Source: Guillardia theta CCMP2712
Lineage: Eukaryota; Cryptophyceae; Pyrenomonadales; Geminigeraceae
DNA length: 64,000 bases
NCBI RefSeq assembly: GCF_000315625.1
Contig: NW_005434659.1
Span: 20,502 to 84,501 of the forward strand
Reading direction: 5' to 3'
This document shows positions 1 through 12,000 of this stretch, in pieces. Numbering within the stretch: position 1 is the first letter of the stretch; each line of letters opens with the position of its first letter. The notes beneath the pieces were generated by a model. The model ran no database searches. It had not been told where the DNA came from and saw only the letters and a list, made by a program, of their open reading frames with translations. Made by a program: the position numbers and the translations under genes.

Positions 1-3000
1 AATAAAATTCTGCCAAGTCTATTAGAACAAAGAGTTAAAGGGGAAGGTACTTTCCTTTTGTCTCAGTCTTGGAAAACACAAGCTTTTCTCCTGTAGACTG
101 CATTTCCAAATGGACAAATCATGCTGATGACTACACAAATTTGAGAAAACATTACCGCTACATAGAAATTCTTCGTCTCTGCTTCGCTTTGCATGTTCAC
201 CAGTCTGAAGATGCCATCTTCGCTACAAGCAATCTATGGACAATATCACTTCTTGATGGAAGTATTTGCCAAGGAAAAAATATGAAGAATTGCCTTGAAA
301 TGAAAACCGCAGTTTGGTGGAACAGAGTTGGTGATTCGAAAACCAGCACTGCAGCCTAAGATGTACTGCATCTTTGTCAGAGCATATGCATTCGTATCCC
401 AAGCTAGGTTACGGTATCATTCCAAATTGCAGTAGGCATTGATCTAACACAATCATTCATGATTGATCACATTCCAACAATTCCTTTCAAACCTGTCTCC
501 ACTTTGCCAAGTAATCAAAGCATTGGGTGGTATCTGAATTTCCCCACAAGATATCACGAGGCAACTGAGGCTCCCGTTCACAACATCTCTCCTTCGATGT
601 ACGCAATCGTCATCGCATCCAATTGTAGTCACAGTCGGGCCTTTGTACTTGAGGCGGTGTCAGTTCAACACTGGTAGAAGAAAAGCGTTTCGAAGGAGCT
701 TACAGGATCATCAAATCGGAAACCAGGTGGACAGGTAATCTTAGTCTTGAGAGTGAGTATTTGAGGCACTTGCATGGTCCTTGCCTCACCTCTATGTCGT
801 TCGAAGCGTTTGTTGATCTCTGGCTCTGTCAATATCCCCATCATCTTCGTACAAATGATAATAGTCTTGTTATACCTCTGCAACGGGGAAACTGTTAATC
901 TTGAGAGATGGCAATGGGGGACAGGTTGCACTGTAACATGTTTTAGAGCCAAGATTAGATAAAAGATTGGAACCTTGCACAAGTCCAAGAGTCGGAGAAC
1001 GAGCAGTCACTCTGGCACACCTCTTCAAACATCACGCCTGAACAACGAGCTTGCTTGAAGGAATTTGTAGCCTTGTCATACACTGGCTCTGGGTATATGT
1101 TGGAAAGGCTCTCATTGTAATTCTTCGTTTTCCATGGAATGTATCCAGTTGCACATGTGACCTTCAATGTACGATTGAAAAGTATGTTATCTTCCACATT
1201 GCTGTTTGAAGATTCTCACTTTCATTCATATGCAGTCGCAAAGAAACTCACCTTCCTTGCACTCCGACTCCCATAGCGTAAGTTGTACAAGAGATTGGTT
1301 GGCACTGAAGAACAAATTCGTTTCAGCTATGAAACATCTTAGAATTTGAAACTTTGCCTTGTAGATTGACTCCCATCCATTCAACGAGCAGGATGCATTG
1401 TAGGACCTTGAAGCATCTCAGCAAAAATGTGAATCTACTCAGTAGACTTTTACATCGACAGATTGCACGTCACGATCCCAACTCCTGCGAATCCAATTCA
1501 GTCTATTCAAAGAATTTCCACCCATTGAAATACACCTGTGGATGCTCGATAGCCCTCTTTGCATGTGATAATTACTGTGGAAAACAATTCATTACTGACC
1601 GATGTCCAATTTTCCTGTCAAAATTCATTCGTTTTCTTAATTACAAAAATCAGACACGCTTACTGCGTATGGATCATCCAGAGGTTGTATTGAATTGAAC
1701 TTGCTGCAAACATGTGGCACACAAGGCTCAACAGTCGAGTACTATATGAATCAGATCATCCTTGGAAAGTTTGAAGTAGTAAATTGAATTTACCTGTCCA
1801 TTGACACAACTGAGAGAATATTCTTTGGTACTGTTGAAATATGTACTTCCGCTGCTTCCAACATAAAAGCCGTAGATGCAGGCAATAGAAAGGGACTGCA
1901 AAGTTTATGTTATTGGAAATTTGACTTGCAAATTTACCTGTCCATGTGATAACTCGATTTCTGATTGGTCCATTGAATCTCCACATCATTTCAGAACAGC
2001 AGGAAGAACTTATATTTGCTTACCTTTCACGCGGGCATTGGAAGTTGATAGATCCTTTCGTCCACAACTGACCATTTGACATTCTACCACTATAAAACAA
2101 GAACTCAACGTAGAGACAACAAGTTGCCTGACTTGTCACCATTGGAATAACTGCAATCATCTTCGCATCTTGCGGTGAAAAATGTCGGGGCTGAGGATAG
2201 ATTTGATCCCGCTCTAAACAAGAGTGTCATTCACGTACTTCCAAGTCGAACACACCTGTATCCGGTCAAGCAATGTACTTCAATTACTTCACCAAAAGCT
2301 CTGGAAGTATTCAAAAGCGTAGAACTTTCATCAAGCGTTACACATGCACATGAAAGTGAAAAATTCAAAAACCTTGAATTAATGTTTGTAACTTGGACTG
2401 CAGCAAGAAAAGCTGGACATGAAATCATTTGGCACTGCATCACAAGATGATCATCGAACTGCGGAGAATGAATTGTTTTGAGCATTACACTCTCGTAGGA
2501 ATCATATCCGCAAGCATCATTGCAAACGGCATAGTACGTCCGATTGTAGCTGCAGGTGTCAACGTATGTCGATGTTTCACCCGTCGGCATCGCGCGTGTC
2601 CCAATAGGGCAGTCAACCGCAACCTGTCAGGCATCAGGGACGACCAAGCTGATGCATCTGCATGCTCACCCCTTTGCCAAAAGTGAGCCTGCCTGATTGT
2701 TTGGTCGTCCCGTTGTCGGGGGGGATGAAAGATTCGCACTGCACTGGCAAACACTGCAAGACGAATCATTGTACAACTTTGATCAGCTGAACTACCTCAT
2801 AGGGCTCAACTAAGCAATCATTGCATGTTAATGTAAAATTCTTCGTAAAATTGCATTGACTAAATCCAATTGCACTGCTTGCAGTTTAGTTATCAAAAAC
2901 CTGTGGCATCAAACATCTTGCGAACCGATCGGCTTTGCGATAACCAGACTTGCATTCCACGGCCATGCTTGCCCGATGTTGTAGGGTCTCGTTGTCTACA

Positions 3001-6000
3001 ATATCCCGATCAGAACACATCATTCAAGCAAATACAATCCAACCTAGAAACGTTTGCGTACTCCAAAATCCATTGACTCCATAATCTGGTGTGGGAATCT
3101 AAACACAAGCTCAGACTCTGAAAAAACTCCGTCGATTCGCTATTTTACTCACCGGATAGAACGATGCCGTCCCCTCGCTGGATGATATACTCGAAATCCT
3201 TCCAATAAATCATCATCACAGAAGGTCAATTAGTTTTCAACCTGCATGCTGCAGAACCACATCCACAAGGTATTCCGCTAATGCACTGATCTTGAGATTG
3301 AAGATTCCCATTGATGCAATAAAGATTTGAGAACACTCGACAACTGAGCAACACTTATGAGTGGGAAAGACGAGAACCATCCAAATTACCTTGAGTTCCC
3401 TGCAATTGATACGTTTTGTTCATAACTCTGATTTGATGTCAACCAATAGTTGAAGTCACACTTCGACTGAATTTGGTTTCCGTGTAAAAGATAATTTGCA
3501 AGAGGGTCAGGAAAGTATTTGGAAATGTCTGCCATGAAACAAGAAGACTTGCATTCCCAAAACTGAATCAATGCTCCTCGGATATTCGGTATTGAGATAG
3601 ATCCTACATTCCACCACACCTTTGACGACTGATTCCACTCAACACCGTTGTCGTATGATACAGATTTTTCAACAAAAAGCTTGAAATCCTGGTCCACACA
3701 TAACTTGCATTTTACGTAAAGATTTGGAGCTGCTTTCACTGCTCTCAGGTCGGCTTCATATATTCTCAGAAACGGCTTCAAGATTGATTCACTGGATCTT
3801 GTCCCAGGGTCTAGATTGACAGGGAAATCTGTCGGCTGTCTGCCATAGAATCCAAGGCCAGACTCATCAGCCCACTTGTCAATTCCTGCACCAGATAGAC
3901 ATTTTTTGACTTTCTGCAACTTGTCATTCATCCAAATACTCATGCTGCAAATGGACAGACGAATGTCGATAAGTACATGATAATGGGCTGCCGTGGAAGG
4001 AACTTCAAGTTCAACAGACATGGACTCGTTCTCATTCAAAACTTGCATGTTCGTCTTTCCAGATTGGAATGTCAAAATTATTTTAGATCCTTCTGTGCGA
4101 ATTCGTGCCCAGGTTGAATAGTTCGTGCCGCCTAAGAAAAACAAATATCCAGTCGTTGCAAAATTCTCTGTAATCTCAAAATCAAACGCTAACACGACGT
4201 CAGAGAATTGGCCGCTAACATTTTTGAAATGCGAGATTGGAAACAATTGAAATCCAGAATAATACTTCAAATCGAACCAAACATTCATGCTGGATGACCA
4301 AATCTCAGTGTAGTTGTTAGAAGGAATCATACTCAAGTTTATACTATCAACATTCAAAATCAAGCTTGCAATGTCATCTTTGACACTGATTGAAATTGGA
4401 TTTGAAAAATTCGCAGTCGCAGAAGATGTTGTCGCATGCAAATGAACAAGAACGATGTTTGACTCGGGTAAGTTTACGAGAGTGCGATTTACGAAAAATG
4501 CTGGATTGCATTCCCCAATAGCATCTCGAGAAACACTGCACATTGGTTGATTGATTGCAAACCATTTGTGTTGGAAATTTCCGATACGAAGCGATTTTGA
4601 GGACTAAAGAAAGGTACATTCTCCGCATGCATGCTTCCAACAAAACTAGATGGAAGCAAAGGACAAGAAACTGGGATACATGCCGGTCGAAGAAACGTGC
4701 AGTCTGATCTGCATACTGTTGTGTACCACCTCGGTGCACTCGCGTTTGTAGTCCCCGGTCTGTACCCTTCCTTGCAGGTGATGTTTAGCGTAGTCCCGAA
4801 GGTGGCTGGTAGCCCGGGGTAGATGCTCTCCGTGTACATGTCGAGCTCGCCAAGGTCGCACACGATGGGAGCGCATGTGCCTCCTTTGGTCAGCGAGCAG
4901 TCGTCACAAGTTGCATTGAAGCTCCTTGGACTGTCGCAGCTTGACACACTCGCGTTCGAGTCCGCCATGACAACCCGGTACCCTTCCTCACACATTGCGG
5001 TGACGCTCACCTTGTGGTTGAGCCTCGTCTCAGACCCAGAGGCTTGATCGAAATACGGTCCCTTTGCCCAGAAGCCGTTCTGCCCGTACGGGGGAACGGG
5101 AAGCAAACTCCAATTCGCCACATGATGTCCAAGAGCAGAAGTGTTGATGACACAGGGTCCAGTACCGCATCCGCAAGGGATCTCCCTGGAGCAGGCTGTC
5201 TGCATCTGAGTATCATAACAATATGCGGATGACGATCTTGTGCAGGAGTCGTTGGTCGTCCCTTGTAACTCAACTCTGAAAGCATATCCGAGGTCACACT
5301 CCATCTGTACTGTTGTCGTCTCGTTCAGACCAGCCCCACCTCCTAAAACGTGCGCATTTGACAAACTGCTTCTAAACGACGTGCAATTAACATTCCCGCA
5401 GCTGTAAGGCTTTTCACGTCCTGTGACTCCGTCGAGCTTGTATTGACAACTGTCGGTACAAGTCAACCCCATCGCATCCAGCATCGGCTGACCGTCGAAT
5501 CGTTTGTTTCCAGAACATGAAACTTGTATGGATTGGTTGACTGCAATGCTCGAGTTCACAATCCAACCAAGTTGTGGATCAGGGCAGAAAGCGCTGACAC
5601 ATCCCAGCTCATTGCTCACGTTGCAGGAAGCCTCACAGCCTATCTCAAAAGCGCGCTGCCCAGCATTCAAACAATCGGCGCTGGCGCCATACGCTGCGAA
5701 GATCTCCGCAAAGTTCGCAGGTACCAATCCACGCCTACAAGTTAGATTCAACTTCTCCCCGTACTTCAGCGAGGATTTCTCTACAATAACAGTTGGATCG
5801 CCATACAGAGGAATAAGGCAGCTTATGCGCTGGCAGTGCGCCTCTGCCTCCCACCCGCACAGCCCACACCTCGCTTCGTACGACCTGCTCTCAGAGCAGT
5901 TGACAAGATCAGAGTGCGTCTTCAGCACCGCTCGATACCCTTCTTTACATGTCACCGTGACGTTTTCCGAGAAATCGTAAGTTGTATTCAGATGCTCGAT

Positions 6001-9000
6001 GTAAGGATCTCCGATGTCAGACACATTGCACACCGCACGCACGCATTGTCGTATTTTCGTCGCAGGATATTCTCCGTCTTCGCAAGTGACCTGATACGAG
6101 GTCGAGCAAGTCTCGTCGCCCAAGCGGTACCCCTCCACACAGCTAAGCGTGACATTCGAAAGATGACCTGCAGACGTTGAGGGCAGGTGGTTCGGAAACG
6201 TGGTTGATGCACACACGACGGGCAGGCAAGCCAAAGTGTCATACGCGCACATGTCATTGCAAAGTGCTGTGATCTCCTTACTCGCGTTTGGGAGGTTGCT
6301 GCCGGCGCGGAAGCCGACTTTGCATGTCGCATTGACAACGTCCGAGTACTCCACGTAGGCGTGCTCGCCGTCAACGTTGGGATCCTGGAGGGTCAACGGG
6401 GGACATCGAACCTTGTTACAAGACAGGTTTCGGCGATCCCAGTAACAATCTTCGCACATCGCTTCGTAGGTACGACTTTTGTTGCAGAGATAGGAGTCGC
6501 TTGCCGGGGGTCCAGAGGCCCGGTATCCGGGTTTGCATGTGATGTTGACCTGCTTGTCAGAGCTCTTGTTCCAGTAGGCTTCTCCTTCCGCCAGCTCCAG
6601 TACACCACACTCAATTGGAATACACTCGAAGACTTGCGAAAGGTTGCCCTCGGTGCAGGTGATGTCATACTGAGTGAAGCAAGTGTTGTTGAATCGTACG
6701 TGGTACCCGGGGCTGCAAGTAACTCGGATGATGTCTCCATGCAACGACACGATGCCGCCATCAGCCAAGCTTACAGGCTCCTGACGAGATGTGCCATTGA
6801 GCTCGGAGAAGTTAGATTGAATCAGCTCAGCCGTAGCGTTAGTAGGAACTTGCAAAGCACCGCACTGCACGAGCAGACACCCAGCGGGGCTTGTGAAGGT
6901 ACAGTCTGGGAGACACCTGACCTCTGAGTACGGTGAGGCGAGTACATCGCGTGATCCCATGCGAAAGCCATACCGGCACTTCACCTGAAGGCTACCGTTG
7001 ACGTGTACCTCCGAAAAGTTTGTCCTCACCAGGTTCGGATCTGTGATGAAGCTCTCGTAGTCTGGGCATAGCATGGGCAGACACTGAAACGCTTCAAACT
7101 TGCCGTATGCATCACAACTGACTTGATACGAGGCATTCACCTGCGTGCAAACGCTTGCCGTCCCATTCATCGACAGCGCGGATCCTTGCTTGCACTTGAC
7201 CGTCATCACGTCAGCAAACGAAGGGTGAGATAGAGAGATGCTCTCGAGCCACGGACTGGAGGCAACGCTCTCACAAGCCACGGCTTCACAGGTGTAGTTG
7301 GACATCAAAGAGCAATCCATGCACTGCGCCTCAAAGTCGCTGGTCTGGTTAACATCCGGAGGATACACAGCAGACGTCAGCTTAGGCCGATAGCCGTCCT
7401 TGCAGCTCAAAGTTATCCTGCCCCCGTGCAAGACCTGAGGAATGCCTCCATCCATCGAGAGCTCTGTCCCAGCAGACACGTTCCATGTCATGACATTTGC
7501 GAACAAGTGGGAGCTCTCATTAATGTGACATGGTGCATACGAGCACGCGCAGCTTATGCGCTGGCAGTGCGCCTCTGCCTCCCACCCGCACAGCCCACAC
7601 CTCGCTTCGTACGACCTGCTCTCAGAGCAGTTGACAAGATCAGAGTGCGTCTTCAGCACCGCTCGATACCCTTCTTTACATGTCACCGTGACGTTTTCCG
7701 AGAAATCGTAAGTTGTATTCAGATGCTCGATGTAAGGATCTCCGATGTCAGACACATTGCACACCGCACGCACGCATTGTCGTATTTTCGTCGCAGGATA
7801 TTCTCCGTCTTCGCAAGTGACCTGATACGAGGTCGAGCAAGTCTCGTCGCCCAAGCGGTACCCCTCCACACAGCTAAGCGTGACATTCGAAAGATGACCT
7901 GCAGACGTTGAGGGCAGGTGGTTCGGAAACGTGGTTGATGCACACACGACGGGCAGGCAAGCCAAAGTGTCATACGCGCACATGTCATTGCAAAGTGCTG
8001 TGATCTCCTTACTCGCGTTTGGGAGGTTGCTGCCGGCGCGGAAGCCGACTTTGCATGTCGCATTGACAACGTCCGAGTACTCCACGTAGGCGTGCTCGCC
8101 GTCAACGTTGGGATCCTGGAGGGTCAACGGGGGACATCGAACCTTGTTACAAGACAGGTTTCGGCGATCCCAGTAACAATCTTCGCACATCGCTTCGTAG
8201 GTACGACTTTTGTTGCAGAGATAGGAGTCGCTTGCCGGGGGTCCAGAGGCCCGGTATCCGGGTTTGCATGTGATGTTGACCTGCTTGTCAGAGCTCTTGT
8301 TCCAGTAGGCTTCTCCTTCCGCCAGCTCCAGTACACCACACTCAATTGGAATACACTCGAAGACTTGCGAAAGGTTGCCCTCGGTGCAGGTGATGTCATA
8401 CTGAGTGAAGCAAGTGTTGTTGAATCGTACGTGGTACCCGGGGCTGCAAGTAACTCGGATGATGTCTCCATGCAACGACACGATGCCGCCATCAGCCAAG
8501 CTTACAGGCTCCTGACGAGATGTGCCATTGAGCTCGGAGAAGTTAGATTGAATCAGCTCAGCCGTAGCGTTAGTAGGAACTTGCAAAGCACCGCACTGCA
8601 CGAGCAGACACCCAGCGGGGCTTGTGAAGGTACAGTCTGGGAGACACCTGACCTCTGAGTACGGTGAGGCGAGTACATCGCGTGATCCCATGCGAAAGCC
8701 ATACCGGCACTTCACCTGAAGGCTACCGTTGACGTGTACCTCCGAAAAGTTTGTCCTCACCAGGTTCGGATCTGTGATGAAGCTCTCGTAGTCTGGGCAT
8801 AGCATGGGCAGACACTGAAACGCTTCAAACTTGCCGTATGCATCACAACTGACTTGATACGAGGCATTCACCTGCGTGCAAACGCTTGCCGTCCCATTCA
8901 TCGACAGCGCGGATCCTTGCTTGCACTTGACCGTCATCACGTCAGCAAACGAAGGGTGAGATAGAGAGATGCTCTCGAGCCACGGACTGGAGGCAACGCT

Positions 9001-12000
9001 CTCACAAGCCACGGCTTCACAGGTGTAGTTGGACATCAAAGAGCAATCCATGCACTGCGCCTCAAAGTCGCTGGTCTGGTTAACATCCGGAGGATACACA
9101 GCAGACGTCAGCTTAGGCCGATAGCCGTCCTTGCAGCTCAAAGTTATCCTGCCCCCGTGCAAGACCTGAGGAATGCCTCCATCCATCGAGAGCTCTGTCC
9201 CAGCAGACACGTTCCATGTCATGACATTTGCGAACAAGTGGGAGCTCTCATTAATGTAACATGGTGCATACGAGCACCCGCACACCGAAGACGAGCAGGA
9301 TCCTTGGAACTTTACCTCTCCGTCAAGGCACCTGATGTATGACATAGCATCGCCGGACCAGCAGGATGATCCATTGAGATGATATCCTGTGATGCAACTA
9401 AAAGATATGTTGTCATCGTGAAAAAGCACCGGCAAGGGACTGACACTCGGTATGATCGTAGTTGGGATCGATGAGATAGGGCAGATCACTCTCATACACA
9501 TCTTCCTTGTAGTGAGCTGGCAGTCGGATCTGCATACTGTTGTGTACCACCTCGGTGCACTCGCGTTTGTAGTCCCCGGTCTGTACCCTTCCTTGCAGGT
9601 GATGTTTAGCGTAGTCCCGAAGGTGGCTGGTAGCCCGGGGTAGATGCTCTCCGTGTACATGTCGAGCTCGCCAAGGTCGCACACGATGGGAGCGCATGTG
9701 CCTCCTTTGGTCAGCGAGCAGTCGTCACAAGTTGCATTGAAGCTCCTTGGACTGTCGCAGCTTGACACACTCGCGTTCGAGTCCGCCATGACAACCCGGT
9801 ACCCTTCCTCACACATTGCGGTGACGCTCACCTTGTGGTTGAGCCTCGTCTCAGACCCAGAGGCTTGATCGAAATACGGTCCCTTTGCCCAGAAGCCGTT
9901 CTGCCCGTACGGGGGAACGGGAAGCAAACTCCAATTCGCCACATGATGTCCAAGAGCAGAAGTGTTGATGACACAGGGTCCAGTACCGCATCCGCAAGGG
10001 ATTTCAGCAGTACAAACCTGCTCTTGTGCAGGCGTTCCATCATCACAAGTCAAGTTTGCTACTGTATTGCACTCTGCAGCCATTGATGAAAATCCAAAGT
10101 CACATTCAACAAGAAACGTATCACCATGTCTGATGACTTTTGAGGTGTCTGTAGCAGAGTGAGTGTTGGATGGCAAGGACATTTCGATCAAATTACATAT
10201 CACCCTTTGACAAATTGAAATATTGTATCCACAGTTGCTTTGACACTGTGTGAGAAACCAGGGCTTTGAGGATGGAAGTGTAGAGCTGGGGCGATATCCG
10301 TGCTTGCACGTTACATTTACATATTCCTGATATTTTACAGCAGAGGGCATGGTTGAAACCACATTGTTGTCGAATGAATATTGGATGTATGGGAAACACA
10401 TTGCAGGATTACAAGAGATGTTGCTGACAAATGATCCATTGCTACACACCAAGTTGTATCCAGCCACACCATTATCACAAGTGACGTCCGACTGCTTTGA
10501 CGATGTTGCAAAGTAACCATCCAAGCAAGTTACGTGAACGAATTGCCCGTTGTCAAAGATGCTTCTAGCTGAGACATCAGTGGGATAAGTAATGCTTTTG
10601 GCATGGCTGACATTGTCTACCGTCACTCCCTTGCAGGTGGTACAAGTACCGTCCTGATATCGAATACATTCTTGAATGCCATGCAGGACTCCATCATCAC
10701 ATGAGACTCTAAAACTGCTATTACACGTGTTTGGCAAATAAAATCCATTTTGACAATTAAACAGAATACTTTGACTGTGATACAGCTGAAACCTGTAAGC
10801 ATTTGGATTGAAACTTATCAAAGTATTTTGATCCAGTTTCTCCAAAGCGACGGCATAACTTGGAAGATTGAAGCCTTCACAAGTAGATCGTTCACAAGGT
10901 AAGAATTGAGTAAATGTACAATCAGCAGAGCATCGAACCACTTGCCATGTTGGTGTTGATGGGTCACTGGAACCAGGTCGATAGCCGTAAGCACAGGTAA
11001 AATTTGCGCTCTGATTGAAAAGCACTTGATTACTCGATTGAATAGTAGAGAATTGTTGAGAGGAAGACTGTACAGGACAAAAAATTGGTTTACAGACATA
11101 TCGGCTCTGCCAGCCATATTGTGTGCAGAACATTTCGTGCTCGTGACTTGTGTTGCACGGAGGAGGAACACTCGAAAACTCAGATGGCACAGATCTATAA
11201 CCTTCTTTACATTGCACAGTAATGCTCTGATTCACTCTGATCTGCAAGTTGGAGCTCCACGAGGAAATATGGAAGAAATTTTTCAGATTTTCAATTGATG
11301 GACAGGTACCACACTGAGAACCATCACCATTGAACGCCTCACAAACAACAAACCTGGGAATTTGTGAAGATTCTGACGTTGCAAGAAATTTTCCATCAAT
11401 GCATTTGATCGTGTAATAAGAATCGCACGTGGTTCCGTTCACTCTGTACCCTGACATACACACCACGGTCAACTGCTCTCCTTCAACATAAATTTTGTCG
11501 AGAAGATTCGAGTCTACCGAAGAATGCAGCTGAGGCGGGATCCTACCACACTCCTTTGGGATGCATACTTTCAAAGGACTGACAGTGCAGTTGGACCCGC
11601 AAGTATACTTCACATATTCTGTAAAATTGTTTTCGCCAAAAGTATATCCTGGCAAACACTTCCCATATGCATTTTCCCCGTAGTAAACATAATCGACGGT
11701 TGAGGAAGAACTTGGATTTGTGTAAAATTGCATATTACTTCCCAGTTGACCATGCAAATGGCATCGCATTACAGAACAATACCAAGGGCGATTCCAAGCG
11801 CAATCGTTGCAACGCGCTGGGAAACTACCAGGCGCATATCCTGGGATGTATGGGCAATCGGACCAAGCTTGTGGAAATTTTTGAATTGGAGTTGGAGCAT
11901 GAGTAGCTATGCATTCAACTAATACCAGCTGCCCGTGCGGAACAATTTCATTGGCCAACTCTTGCAGCGGATTCGAAGCTGTGCCCGTTTCGATGAGCAC

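Noticed and set aside
4374-4543. Frameshift or pseudogene at the end of the 8.8-kb exon
   Set aside because: A 62-nt GT-AG intron (4501-4562) restores frame and matches the size of the other introns in the gene.
5836-8658. Plus-strand ORFs of up to 188 residues appearing twice
   Set aside because: They are opposite-strand shadows of the duplicated block; their exact repetition only mirrors the DNA duplication.
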